NCBI GenBank assembly: GCA_905373795.1
Contig: CAJPUO010000001.1
Coordinates: 124,001-188,000 of the forward strand
DNA: 64,000 bases
Source: Candidatus Saccharimonadota bacterium
GTDB taxonomy: Bacteria > Patescibacteriota > Saccharimonadia > Saccharimonadales > Saccharimonadaceae
Direction: 5' to 3'
Part shown: positions 33,095-42,636 of the stretch, piece by piece
How the letters are laid out: each line of letters begins with the position of its first letter
How positions within the stretch are numbered: the stretch's first letter is position 1
Notes under the pieces: generated by a model
Databases searched by the model: none
Told to the model about the DNA's origin: nothing
What the model saw: only the letters and a program-made list of their open reading frames with translations
Made by a program: the position numbers and the translations under genes

Positions 33095-34903
33095 ATGAAG
33101 AAAGTTATTATCAATAGTGCTAAATTTGCTGTTCGTGCAGCATTACATCCATCATACGGCAGCGAACAAATAAAGCTATTTCGTGATCGTAGGCTGATTA
33201 ATAAAAAAAGATATGATGATTACATTGAATGGTTTGATAAACATAAAGCAACGGAAGAGCAGCTTGATCGGCAGAGGAAAGTCTCTAAAGATTTTAAATA
33301 TCGTCCGTTGATTAGCATATTGTTACCAACATATAACACTAATCCGACCTATTTGCGCAGCTGTATTGATTCAGTTTTATCACAAAGCTATGACAACTGG
33401 GAGCTATGTATTTCTGATGATAACTCTACTAGTGAACAGACGAAAGATGTTATAAAAGAATATGTAGAAAAGTACGGTAATGTTATAGTAACTTTTCGTA
33501 AAGAAAACGGGCATATATCAAAATCATCCAATACAGCACTTTCAATGGCTAAGGGTGATTACATATCGCTACTTGATCACGATGATATCTTGCCGCCTAA
33601 TGCGCTATTTGAAGTAGTTAACACTATAAATAAAAATCCTGAAGTAGATCTTATATATACGGACGAGGATAAGATTGATCGTGAAGGTAACCATATAGAG
33701 CCATTTTTCAAGCCCGATTGGAGTCCTGATTTCATGAATTCATGCAATATGATAACCCACTTCGCTACTATGAAGACTAATATAATTAGGAGAGTCAATG
33801 GTTTTACTGTGGGTACACATGGTGCGCAAGATTGGGATCTCTTTTTGAAAATTACCGCTAAGACAAACAATATTTATCATATTCCAAAAATTCTGTATCA
33901 CTGGCGTAAATCTGAAACTTCGACTGCTATGAATGCCGACAGCAAGCCATATGCCTATATAAATCAAAGACGTGTACTTCGCAGTAGTGCTAGACAAAGA
34001 AGCGATAATGCATATATTGACGCTCATACCGCTTTAGGTTTTTGGCGCAAGAAATATGTCATACCGAATAATCCGCTCGTATCAATTATTATTCCGACCA
34101 AGGATAATTTTACCTATATCAAGAACTGCGTCGAATCAATTATTGAAGACACAACGTATCCGTATTTTGAAATCGTCATTGTTGATACGGGGTCAACAGA
34201 TAAGCGGGTTAAAGATTTTTACAAAAAGCTAACCAGTGGTCTTGAAAGCGTAACCATCGTTAATTATAAAAAGAAATTTAATTTTTCAGATGCTTGCAAC
34301 CAGGGGGCAAAAGCTTCTCGTGGAGAATATCTTTTATTCTTAAATAATGACACCAAAGTTATTACGCACGACTGGATACAGGCATTGTTGGAACATGCTC
34401 AAAGGCCAGAAATTGGTATGGTTGGGCCAAAGCTACTGTTCGAAGACAAGACCATTCAGCATGCCGGAATCGTCCTGTCGGAACGAGATATAGCGTTTCA
34501 TCCATTTTATGGCGAGGATCAGCGGGTTGATATATTTACCTATATTTACACGGCTAATATTCGCAATGTATCGGCCGTAACCGCTGCGTGTAGTATGGTG
34601 AGTCGGAAAAAGTTTGATGAGGTTGGCGGCTTTGACCCGAAACTGCGGGTTACCTATAATGATGTTGATCTAAACCTTAAGCTGCGTAAAAAGGGTTACT
34701 ACAATCTGTATACTCCTTATGCTGAACTATTTCATTATGAATCAAAGAGCGTTGGGCGCATCAATACCAGCGAAAGAGACAGCACCGAGCTACAAGAAGC
34801 GCAAAACGAGATGCGTAAAAGGTGGGGCGATTATTTGAAGCGCGACCCGTTCTATAACGATAATTTTGAGCAATTTGGACCGGGCTATCGCTTACCTAAA
34901 TAA
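33095..34903 (+). CDS. Two-domain GT2 glycosyltransferase
   Basis: 602 residues. Two GT2 catalytic domains in tandem: first at ~65-290 (LISILLPTYNTNPTYLRSCIDSVLSQ, SLLDHDDIL metal site, GTHGAQDWDLFLKI), second at ~325-580 (VSIIIPTKDNFTYIKNCVESII, LFLNNDTKVI, VTYNDVDLNLKLRKKGYY). Enzymes of this layout add two different linkages and often polymerise rhamnan-type O-polysaccharides exported by Wzm/Wzt. It is the third gene of the exporter operon, six bases after wzt. Base composition shifts from AT-rich to balanced towards the 3' end. Confidence 0.92.
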   Translation: MKKVIINSAKFAVRAALHPSYGSEQIKLFRDRRLINKKRYDDYIEWFDKHKATEEQLDRQRKVSKDFKYRPLISILLPTYNTNPTYLRSCIDSVLSQSYDNWELCISDDNSTSEQTKDVIKEYVEKYGNVIVTFRKENGHISKSSNTALSMAKGDYISLLDHDDILPPNALFEVVNTINKNPEVDLIYTDEDKIDREGNHIEPFFKPDWSPDFMNSCNMITHFATMKTNIIRRVNGFTVGTHGAQDWDLFLKITAKTNNIYHIPKILYHWRKSETSTAMNADSKPYAYINQRRVLRSSARQRSDNAYIDAHTALGFWRKKYVIPNNPLVSIIIPTKDNFTYIKNCVESIIEDTTYPYFEIVIVDTGSTDKRVKDFYKKLTSGLESVTIVNYKKKFNFSDACNQGAKASRGEYLLFLNNDTKVITHDWIQALLEHAQRPEIGMVGPKLLFEDKTIQHAGIVLSERDIAFHPFYGEDQRVDIFTYIYTANIRNVSAVTAACSMVSRKKFDEVGGFDPKLRVTYNDVDLNLKLRKKGYYNLYTPYAELFHYESKSVGRINTSERDSTELQEAQNEMRKRWGDYLKRDPFYNDNFEQFGPGYRLPK

Positions 34904-34925
34904 AACACATACCGCAATAGCCATC

Positions 34926-34948
34926 ATCCCCGCCAGTAAGGCGGGGAT
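34926..34948. terminator. Hairpin between convergent genes
   Basis: Perfect nine-base stem ATCCCCGCC/GGCGGGGAT around AGTAA, 22 bases after the plus-strand glycosyltransferase stop and 26 bases beyond the minus-strand stop at 34975. There is no long T run, but position and stability suit a shared terminator. Confidence 0.6.
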
Positions 34949-34974
34949 ATTTGAAATACCTACACCCGAGAGGC

Positions 34975-36672
34975 TTAGTATGTGCCCGATGAGGTCGATA
35001 TGTGGCTGTCCCACGATTGCTGATTGTCGCCCCACCCATGAACCTCAATTTTATTATGAGGGGTGTCTCGGTATTTAATGTAATAGATCGTGTCTCTACC
35101 TCTACCAAACAGGTCAGCTGCCACTATATCATTTGTAGCTACCACATAGCCGGCTTGCGGGTAATTACTGGCGGTATGACGCACCCAGTTCTTTAATGAT
35201 GCGTCCCAAACATGAAACTCAACTCGTCCGCTTGAAGTGTTGCCGTACTTAACGTAGATAAACTCGTCCTTCTTGTCGCCATCAAGATCGGCAGCGATGA
35301 TTCGACCTGTATTCATACTGGCGGCGGGATGACTTGTCGCGGTGTGTCGGAACCAACTTGCACCGTTATTACTCCAGCCGTGCACCTCAATCATTCCGGT
35401 GTTGGTCTGCTCGTAGTTAATTAAATAGTATTCATCCACCCCATCACCGTTAGTGTCAGCGGTAATAACTTCTGAGAGGAGCGGATCTATTGGTCCGGCG
35501 GTTGTTGCGGTATGTGCTAGCCAGCGCAACCCGTCTTGAGTCCAAACATGAAACTCAACTCGTCCACTTGCCGTACCATTATAGTCGACTTTCGTTAATA
35601 CAGTATTCTTGTGATTTACTTTCTGTGAAATAACCTTACTATATTGTTGATTAAATGTATATGAGTTTGTGGCGACGTGTTGTGACCATGTCTGTAAGTG
35701 AGCGTCTGTCCAGGTATGTATCTCAGCACATTTACTACCAGTGTTATTTGGAACTGTGACAGTTAATGTATCTCGACCGCCATTTATTCTGGTTGGTGTT
35801 ATTCGAGCGCCAGTAGCGATACCTGGCAGGTTTTGACCATCTCGACAAGCAAAAGAGCTGCTTGAGCGAGTACCGCCAAACCAATCGGTGAAATAATTAT
35901 AGAAATTACGATTTCCGTAGGCACTACAACCGTTACCCGTGCCATAGCCAGCAGCTAAAGCAGCAGCATTTGGCTGGTATGGTGTGTAGCTATATAATGC
36001 GGCGGTCGTCCAATTTTGAATATTTACATGTGATCCACCGCAGGCCGCATTTGGACTCCAGCGGACAAAATTAACACCGGTCGTATATGGGGAATACCAA
36101 TTCGGATTACGAGTAATGATATAATGGAAGTGCTTTGCGGCCCACTCTAGTTGGTTTTCCAAGCCAAAATATTTACTATCACAGGCGGCCGTGTCTGGAC
36201 AGCCGTAGCCAGTTGCGCTTCTAAATTGACCGCGCGTTGGCCAAACATCAGTCACTAACGCCTGCTCCTTTTGTAGAAGAACTATAAGAAGCTGGGGGTT
36301 AACGTGATATTTTTGGGCGACATCAAAAATTAACTGAGCAGCACTCCTTCCATCTCCCGATCGGTAATCACGTAGACAGGTATATGGTGGACCATGCCAG
36401 CCGCGCAAAGAAGCATACTGAGCACGGCTAATGTCGGGTCTCCCGAACTCTCTTGCCGGCTGGGATCCGTTAGTGTCGCATTGGGGAACTTTGCTGTTGA
36501 GAAAAGCTTGAATTTGCTGCGCATTCATAGATCCATAGTTGGTGGCAACCGTATCATCCATGATGTTGCCTGGATCAAAATCATTCAAGGTAGCCGACAC
36601 CGGTAATGAAGTAAATAATACTCCCAAACAGATTGATATCGACAGTCCTACGCTGAATAGAAACTTTTTCAT
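34975..36672 (-). CDS. Secreted protein with lysozyme-like N-domain and VCBS/FG-GAP-type repeats
   Basis: 565 residues. Signal peptide MKKFLFSVGLSISICLGVLFTSLPVSA. Residues ~45-270 form a Cys-containing domain with NPQLLIVLLQKEQALVTDVWP and GLENQLEWAAKHFHYI; KEQALV resembles the helix of lytic-transglycosylase-like folds, though no enzyme can be named. Residues ~300-565 contain about five ~55-residue repeats of the type (I/V)E-x-H-x-W...W-x-x-H-x-A-T..., several with a calcium-type D-x-D/N-G-D-x-x-D loop (DTNGDGVDE, DLDGDKKDE). This looks like a beta-propeller. Starts within the ATGA overlap of the gene upstream. Probably a surface or matrix protein. Confidence 0.78.
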   Translation of the reverse strand: MKKFLFSVGLSISICLGVLFTSLPVSATLNDFDPGNIMDDTVATNYGSMNAQQIQAFLNSKVPQCDTNGSQPAREFGRPDISRAQYASLRGWHGPPYTCLRDYRSGDGRSAAQLIFDVAQKYHVNPQLLIVLLQKEQALVTDVWPTRGQFRSATGYGCPDTAACDSKYFGLENQLEWAAKHFHYIITRNPNWYSPYTTGVNFVRWSPNAACGGSHVNIQNWTTAALYSYTPYQPNAAALAAGYGTGNGCSAYGNRNFYNYFTDWFGGTRSSSSFACRDGQNLPGIATGARITPTRINGGRDTLTVTVPNNTGSKCAEIHTWTDAHLQTWSQHVATNSYTFNQQYSKVISQKVNHKNTVLTKVDYNGTASGRVEFHVWTQDGLRWLAHTATTAGPIDPLLSEVITADTNGDGVDEYYLINYEQTNTGMIEVHGWSNNGASWFRHTATSHPAASMNTGRIIAADLDGDKKDEFIYVKYGNTSSGRVEFHVWDASLKNWVRHTASNYPQAGYVVATNDIVAADLFGRGRDTIYYIKYRDTPHNKIEVHGWGDNQQSWDSHISTSSGTY

Positions 36673-37256
36673 ATAACTACCTCTCCCTCGGCGCTGCCAG
36701 TAACTGTAGCATCCTCATAGTGAATTGTTATTGTCCATTTTCCCGGAGTCAATTGAGAAAGAGGTATGTTAAAGCCCTTACAACTGGAGGTGCTCGGTCC
36801 GGCCTGTGACCCGGCGCTATTTGAATATGTTCGTCCACTGCTGTGACGCATCGATAGGGTGCAGGTGCCGTTTGAAGAAATGGTTTGGATAAGACTGCGT
36901 ACGTAAAGAGTAGCAGCAGACTTATCAACTGTTGCGGCGGTTATGCTTACTACAACCGTCGGCTTACCGCCGTTTGGCGACGGAGTTGGCGCCGGGGAGG
37001 GGTCGCTACCTCGCGGTGCTTTGGATTGCGGTGAAGATTTTTTGTCTCCTGATCCTTCAGTCGTGTTTTCTAATGACTTTTCTTTTATATTGTTGCCAGC
37101 TGTTTTTTGCTCCTCTGTTGCTTCAGTAAATTGGTTTTTCGTAAAAGGCCAAAATTTAAACCCATAGGCTGTTAGAGCGTACCCGGTTAATAGCAAAAAT
37201 AGTATAACAAATACCAAGATTATTTTTTTATGGTTTCGTTTTTTATGTATTCTCAT
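36669..37256 (-). CDS. Membrane-anchored protein with Ig-like outer domain
   Basis: 195 residues. Basic start, one helix (~11-31, IILVFVILFLLLTGYALTAYG), a ~60-residue Ser/Pro/Lys linker (SPQSKAPRGSDPSPAPTPSPNGG), then a ~90-residue strand-rich domain (PTVVVSITAATVDKSAATLYVRS...WTITIHYEDATVTGSA) with two Cys that could bond. AAGGAAA lies 12 bases before the ATG. The last four bases overlap the next gene (ATGA), so both are made together and may form a surface pair. No known family. Confidence 0.7.
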   Translation of the reverse strand: MRIHKKRNHKKIILVFVILFLLLTGYALTAYGFKFWPFTKNQFTEATEEQKTAGNNIKEKSLENTTEGSGDKKSSPQSKAPRGSDPSPAPTPSPNGGKPTVVVSITAATVDKSAATLYVRSLIQTISSNGTCTLSMRHSSGRTYSNSAGSQAGPSTSSCKGFNIPLSQLTPGKWTITIHYEDATVTGSAEGEVVI

Positions 37257-37316
37257 GTTAGTAGATCATTTCCTTTATGGTTAATCATAGCAAGTACTAA
37301 TAATATAGTAAAGACT

Positions 37317-39323
37317 TTACGGGGTTCTTTTATAAAACATAATAGTACCACCACCCACCGTGGTTTGATCAATTAATTTGTAGCAGGGAAGTTGGAGGGG
37401 GGTCGTTGCGAGAACGTGAGTAATAGTTCTGCCGAGATGGTTGTTGCAACTCAAGCGCGCAATGAACACGTCTGGCTGCGTTAGCTTTAAGTCGTCCGTG
37501 ATTGTGTCAGACAGCAGTACGTGAGCATATCTATTGTAAATAGTTTTGTCCTTGGACACTTTCGACCAAAAGTCTTTATCAGGATACGTGTGAACCCCGG
37601 TAATTGATTTGCGATTGGCCATTTGCGGAAAATTCTCCAAAACAACCGTGCCAGACAGTCCCCATACATCATCAGGTGATGACAGCGAAGCTATTTTGCT
37701 GGTAATTATATTACTATTATAGCCACTGCCAAGGCCTTTGTAGAGAGGCTGGATGGTTATGGTTGACATGATGCAAAGAGCTGATAGCAGCAGTAAGCCA
37801 AGCTTTTCTTTGCCAATAAAAATAAGAGCTAGGCCACCAGAAAAGCTGATCGCGGCTATGACTAATATACGTAAGTCTCCGGCAAAATTACGATTAAATT
37901 TTATAACAAATACTATCGTTAGAATATATACAATAACTATGAGACCTGAATAGAGATATATCCATGGACGGTATTTTGATACAAGCTGTTTACTGTTGGC
38001 GATAACATAAAGTAACGAAAGAATACCCACAAAACCCAAGCCAAGCTGAAGCCTCGTTATTGGCACAAGATGCAGCATAAAGGGCTTTGCTATCGTGGAA
38101 AACCCCGGCAAAAATAGATGTGCAGCGAAGACTAGACAGGTAGTAACGATTGCTACGCCCACCCAGTCTACCATTCTTTTTTTGCGCCATTGATAAAGAA
38201 GTATAAGCAATATAGGAATAATAAAGGCAAAAGGTATAATGATAGACGCTGATAACTCGCTCTGGTTGATACTACCCTTACTTGGATTGATTGAGCTGAT
38301 TGACGAATTGTCCATTAGGCGATATTGACTGTAGCCCGTTAGTCCAACGAGGTCAGCCTGTGACGGCGTGCCTGAATGCACAAAGCGTGCTCCAGGATAG
38401 TCTGTGCCAGAAATAGCTCGCACCGCATCCAACCTAGTGATTAAAAATACGCCGATGATACCAATGGCCACTAAGGCAGAGCCGGTCAGAACAGCTGTGT
38501 TGATATACAATCTCTTGCGTGTCTTTTTAGTAAGTTTCCTCCAGGTGTTTATGTAATAACCAAGAAAAACTAGACCTACCGTAATTACGACGGGAATCTG
38601 AAAAGCAGGATATAGCAATAGGGCAAATCCTACTAGTGAATAAATGAGCGAACCAGACAATATGAGCTGCGATATGATATCACCACGCTTATAGTTAGCG
38701 AGAAGTGAAAGAGGCCTATGTTCTATCAAGCGCATGGCTGTAAGCAGTATGACAATTCCCCAGACGATGCTCATGATGGTGATTGTTTGATACCACCAGA
38801 ATATAAAAGGAGTAAATGAACCGACGATAGATAGCAGGCTCGCGAGCAAGTATTTGCCGGGAAGGAATTTTAAGGCTAGAAAATACATGCTTAGCAATAA
38901 TGACGCGAGCAAAAACCACCACTTAAAGGCAAGAGCAAACTCAAACGGGATAATGAAAAAAGCGAGATTCTGAGGGCGGAATATAGTTGACCATTCTTTA
39001 TAGGGCGCGTCGGAGACGAGGCTCATATTTTTTCCAGAATCACCGAAGTTCTTATTGATGAGTGGATAACCGGCTGCTTTTTGCGCAATTGTAAACTGCG
39101 TAACAACCAGCCACTCATCGCTACGAATGTGTCGGGTCTCACCAGCTATGAGATTTGATGATGGTTTACCTTGAAGAAATAGATCGTAGTACGGGCCAAA
39201 TGAAGACCCAGAAAACTTTAAACCTGTTGCTAGTAGTAGGCATATGAGAACTGCTGATGGAAATAACCATTTTTTACAGGAGTCATCCTTGAGCTTTAGA
39301 AACATAGTTCGTAGTAATTGCAT
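37317..39323 (-). CDS. Polytopic membrane protein, GT-C-like
   Basis: 668 residues with about 13 hydrophobic helices. After the first helix an extracytoplasmic loop contains IRSDEWLVVTQFTIAQKA and later WSTIFRPQNLAFFIIP, motifs common in a family of uncharacterised actinobacterial and CPR membrane proteins found in glycan loci. The final ~130 residues form an outer domain. GT-C enzymes use polyprenyl-linked donors at the outer face and carry an acidic site in the first loop (here SDEW), which supports but does not prove such a role. Monocistronic on the minus strand, with its start 139 bases from the divergent sugar operon. Confidence 0.72.
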   Translation of the reverse strand: MQLLRTMFLKLKDDSCKKWLFPSAVLICLLLATGLKFSGSSFGPYYDLFLQGKPSSNLIAGETRHIRSDEWLVVTQFTIAQKAAGYPLINKNFGDSGKNMSLVSDAPYKEWSTIFRPQNLAFFIIPFEFALAFKWWFLLASLLLSMYFLALKFLPGKYLLASLLSIVGSFTPFIFWWYQTITIMSIVWGIVILLTAMRLIEHRPLSLLANYKRGDIISQLILSGSLIYSLVGFALLLYPAFQIPVVITVGLVFLGYYINTWRKLTKKTRKRLYINTAVLTGSALVAIGIIGVFLITRLDAVRAISGTDYPGARFVHSGTPSQADLVGLTGYSQYRLMDNSSISSINPSKGSINQSELSASIIIPFAFIIPILLILLYQWRKKRMVDWVGVAIVTTCLVFAAHLFLPGFSTIAKPFMLHLVPITRLQLGLGFVGILSLLYVIANSKQLVSKYRPWIYLYSGLIVIVYILTIVFVIKFNRNFAGDLRILVIAAISFSGGLALIFIGKEKLGLLLLSALCIMSTITIQPLYKGLGSGYNSNIITSKIASLSSPDDVWGLSGTVVLENFPQMANRKSITGVHTYPDKDFWSKVSKDKTIYNRYAHVLLSDTITDDLKLTQPDVFIARLSCNNHLGRTITHVLATTPLQLPCYKLIDQTTVGGGTIMFYKRTP

Positions 39324-39462
39324 GACACTTACTAGTATACTATTAAAAATGGTAAGGATAAAGCTTTAATATCTTAAGAATATATCTAAAAAATTAAAAA
39401 TAAAAAATGAGCGATGTGCTATAATTTTATATTAGGTAGTAAGAACACAAGGAGGCTACAGG

Positions 39463-40557
39463 ATGATAAATATTGCGTCACCGGTTATCGAAGATGAAGA
39501 GCGCCGGGCAGTAAATGAAGTTATAGAATCGGGCATGTTGGCTCAGGGGCCAAAGGTTGCTGAGTTAGAAAAGAACTGGGCGGAGTATTGCGGGGTAAAA
39601 CATGCGTTAGCAGTAAATAGCGGTACGGCAGCTATTCACTGCGCCTTGTATGCTGCTGGCGTGAAAGAGGGCGATGAGGTCATTACTACGCCGTATAGCT
39701 TTATCGCCACTATTAATCCAATATTGATGTTGGGTGCTCGACCAGTACTTGTGGATATTGATAAAGAAACGTTCAATATTGACGTTTCCAAGATAGAAGC
39801 TGCTATTACTGAAAAAACAAAAGCCATCGTGCCAGTTGATTTGTATGGTCAGCCGTGCGATTGGGCTGAACTACAGGAAATCGCCAAAAAGCACGATCTA
39901 AAGGTTATCGAGGATGCATGCCAGGCTATTGGTGCAGAATATAAAGGCACAAAAGCTGGTGCACTTGGTGATTTTGGCTGTTTCTCTCTGTATGCTACTA
40001 AGAATATTATGTGCGGCGAAGGTGGTGTTGTAACGACAAATAGTGATGAGGCTGCAGCAGCGATTCGTTCATTTAGGCAACATGGTATGGTTGCGCCATA
40101 CGAATACGCAGATTTAGGCTATAACTATCGCATGTCAGATCTACATGGATCTATTGCGGTTGAGCAATTAAAGAAAGTCGCCAGTTTCACTAAAAAACGT
40201 CAAGAAAATGCACGCAAATTGGACAGAGCTTTAATGAATATCCAAGGTATTACAATACCTACAATTAGTAATAATCGGACTCATGTATATCATCAGTATA
40301 CAATTCTGCTAGGTAAAGGTATTAAAAGAGATGAATTTATTGCTGATTTAAGAGAAAAAGGTGTTGGCGCTGGTATTTATTATCCAAAGCCCTTACATAT
40401 GTATCCACATATCGCAAAGCTTGGCTATAAGGTCGGTGATTTCCCAGTGGCTGAAGACTTAGCGGCACGAGTTGTATCTCTGCCAGTTCATCCAAAGGTT
40501 ACGGATGAAGATATTGAAATAATTGCTGCGGCGGTCAAGGAGTCTGTCAATGGCTAG
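39463..40557 (+). CDS. DegT/DnrJ/EryC1/StrS sugar aminotransferase
   Basis: 364 residues. PLP enzyme that converts a keto-sugar nucleotide to an amino sugar. HALAVNSGTAAIHCALYAAGV and TTPYSFIAT are diagnostic; the PLP lysine is in FSLYATKNIMCGEGGVV (near residue 185). Normal length. Promoter TGC-TATAAT (39417-39425) and an AAGGAGG site, so this gene has a true leader. First of five overlapping or closely spaced genes that probably make an unusual nucleotide sugar. WecE- or WlbE-like function is possible; with the Gfo/Idh partner, a 3-amino uronic acid pathway similar to WlbA/WlbE is a fair guess. Confidence 0.93.
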   Translation: MINIASPVIEDEERRAVNEVIESGMLAQGPKVAELEKNWAEYCGVKHALAVNSGTAAIHCALYAAGVKEGDEVITTPYSFIATINPILMLGARPVLVDIDKETFNIDVSKIEAAITEKTKAIVPVDLYGQPCDWAELQEIAKKHDLKVIEDACQAIGAEYKGTKAGALGDFGCFSLYATKNIMCGEGGVVTTNSDEAAAAIRSFRQHGMVAPYEYADLGYNYRMSDLHGSIAVEQLKKVASFTKKRQENARKLDRALMNIQGITIPTISNNRTHVYHQYTILLGKGIKRDEFIADLREKGVGAGIYYPKPLHMYPHIAKLGYKVGDFPVAEDLAARVVSLPVHPKVTDEDIEIIAAAVKESVNG

Positions 40558-41545
40558 TAAGCAGGAAGGAAAACTAAGAGTTGCCGTTATTGGTACTGGC
40601 AATATGGGCAGGAATCATGTTCGCAACTACTTCATGCTCCCAGAATCAGAATTAGTAGCAATTGCCGACGTAAACCCCGAAGCAAAATCTCTGGCTGATG
40701 ACTATAGAGCGAAGTTTTTTACCGACTACAAGGAGATGCTTGAAAAGGCGCGACCTGATGCAGTTTCTGTAGTTGTGCCAACGCCATTTCATCTTGAGGT
40801 GGCTACAGAGGTTATGTCACGAGGTATTCACTGTATGCTAGAGAAGCCAATAGCTTCGTCGGTAGAAGAAGCTGACAAGTTGATTGCTTGTGCTAAGAAG
40901 AATAACGTTACCTTTACGGTTGGTCATATTGAGCGGTTTAATCCGGTTATCAAGAAATTGAAGCAAATGGTTGATGATAATGCCATTGGTGATATTACTT
41001 CTGTGGTGTGTAAACGTGTTGGTGGATTCCCAGCGGTAGAGCCAAAAACCGACGTCATCATTGATTTGGCGGTGCATGATGTTGATATTGTCAATTATCT
41101 TTTGAGTCAAAAACCAAAAGCTATTTCTAGCCACGGCTCACGTACTCGTCACAGTAAAAAGATCGACTCGGCAGAGATATTGATGGACTATGGCCGGGCT
41201 TCCGGGTTTATTCAGGCAAACTGGCTTACACCAGTCAAGATTCGCACAATTGCACTAACGGGATCGCTCGGCTATTTGGAAGCTAACTATATAACCCAAG
41301 AATTAACATACTACAAACATAATATGAAGGAAATCCAAAAAGATGGATTTACTGAGTTTGTGCTGCAAGTTGGCGATCCAGAAAAACGTGTTATAAAAGT
41401 AGACTTTGAAGAGCCGTTGGCAGCAGAGTTAAAGGCATTTATGGCTAAATCCATGGGACGTACAGCGGCAATTGTTGATCCAGTTGACGCACGTGAAGCT
41501 TTAAAAATATCATTAGAGGCTGTTGCGCCTTTCGAGGAAAAATAG
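40550..41545 (+). CDS. Gfo/Idh/MocA-family sugar oxidoreductase
   Basis: 331 residues from ATG 40550, which follows CAAGGAG and overlaps the aminotransferase stop by eight bases. NAD(P) Rossmann motif VAVIGTGNMGRNH at the N-terminus; the catalytic lysine is in MLEKPIASS (near 92); GHIERFNP and DLAVHDVDIVNYLL belong to the second domain. Oxidises a nucleotide sugar ring carbon to a ketone, the substrate of the aminotransferase just upstream. The pair resembles WlbA/WlbE-type steps. Specificity cannot be read from the sequence. Confidence 0.93.
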   Translation: MASKQEGKLRVAVIGTGNMGRNHVRNYFMLPESELVAIADVNPEAKSLADDYRAKFFTDYKEMLEKARPDAVSVVVPTPFHLEVATEVMSRGIHCMLEKPIASSVEEADKLIACAKKNNVTFTVGHIERFNPVIKKLKQMVDDNAIGDITSVVCKRVGGFPAVEPKTDVIIDLAVHDVDIVNYLLSQKPKAISSHGSRTRHSKKIDSAEILMDYGRASGFIQANWLTPVKIRTIALTGSLGYLEANYITQELTYYKHNMKEIQKDGFTEFVLQVGDPEKRVIKVDFEEPLAAELKAFMAKSMGRTAAIVDPVDAREALKISLEAVAPFEEK

Positions 41546-41553
41546 GAGGAAAC

Positions 41554-42636
41554 ATGAAAAGAATTTTAGTCACAGGAGCCGGCGGCTCGCCATCAGCAAA
41601 TTTTATTCGCTCATTAAGGGCAGCTGACGAAGAATATTATATTGTGGGTACAGATGCCGACAAATATTATTTGCAGCGTGCTGAAGTTGATGCCAAGTAC
41701 CTGGCTCCACTTGCGAATGACCCTAAATATATCGATTTCTTAAATTATATTATCGAAAAAGAAAATATTGAATTTGTCCACGCACAGAATGATGTTGAGG
41801 TTGGTTTTTTGAGTGAAAATCGAGAAAAGATTAATGCCAAGACATTCTTCCCGGCCAAGGAAACGGTGAAGATTTTGCAAGATAAATTTGAGTCATTTAA
41901 ACTCTGGGAAAAGGCTGGCATCAAGGTGCCAAAGACTAAGCTGATAGAAGGTCGAGATACAGACTTGGCTGCGCTCCTCGAGGAGATGGGTGGCTCAATG
42001 TGGATTCGAGCAATTTCTGGTGCTGGTGGTCGTGGATCACTTCCGGTTCATGACGTTAAGAGCGCTAAAAACTGGCTCGATTTTCAAGAAAAAAATGGCT
42101 CATGGGATGGTAACTTTACTGTGTCTGAGTTACTTGAGCCAGAAACGGTTACGTGGATGTCTCTCTGGAAAGATGGCGAGCTGGTTGTTGCTCAAGGTCG
42201 TAAACGATTATACTGGGAGTTGGCAAAAATTTCTCCATCTGGTGTTACTGGTGCGACAGGCACGGGGTTGACTTATTCTGATACCGAACTTGATGATATT
42301 GCGCGCCGAGCGGTGTTGGCAGTTGATGATAAACCGGATGGTTTGTTTGGTGTTGATATGGCTTATGACAAAAATGGCGTACCAAATCCAACAGAGATTA
42401 ATATTGGACGCTTCTTTACTACACATGAATTCTTTACTCAGGCTGGTTTGAATATGCCCGAGCTATTTGTCAAGCTCGGTTATGGTGAGACTGTGCCAAA
42501 AATTGATAACAATACCAACCCCCTGCCGGACGGATTGGTATGGATTCGGGGTATGGATTTTCGACCAGTTCTATCTAATATGAAGATCGTTGAAGAGAGT
42601 GTTGCTGAACGTGATCGTATTCTTCAGGAGCTGTAG
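41554..42636 (+). CDS. ATP-grasp ligase of the sugar operon
   Basis: 360 residues with AGGAGG ahead of the ATG. N-terminal Rossmann-like domain (KRILVTGAGGSPSANFIRSLR...YIVGTDADKYYLQRAEVD), then ATP-grasp: LQDKFESFKLWEKAGIKVPKT, the glycine loop SGAGGRGSLPV, and the metal site PTEINIGRFFT. Such carbamoyl-phosphate-synthase-like ligases activate a carboxylate and join it to an amine. Located between the amino-sugar genes and an epimerase, it could amidate a uronic acid or attach an amino acid to the amino sugar. The reaction is inferred. Confidence 0.87.
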   Translation: MKRILVTGAGGSPSANFIRSLRAADEEYYIVGTDADKYYLQRAEVDAKYLAPLANDPKYIDFLNYIIEKENIEFVHAQNDVEVGFLSENREKINAKTFFPAKETVKILQDKFESFKLWEKAGIKVPKTKLIEGRDTDLAALLEEMGGSMWIRAISGAGGRGSLPVHDVKSAKNWLDFQEKNGSWDGNFTVSELLEPETVTWMSLWKDGELVVAQGRKRLYWELAKISPSGVTGATGTGLTYSDTELDDIARRAVLAVDDKPDGLFGVDMAYDKNGVPNPTEINIGRFFTTHEFFTQAGLNMPELFVKLGYGETVPKIDNNTNPLPDGLVWIRGMDFRPVLSNMKIVEESVAERDRILQEL

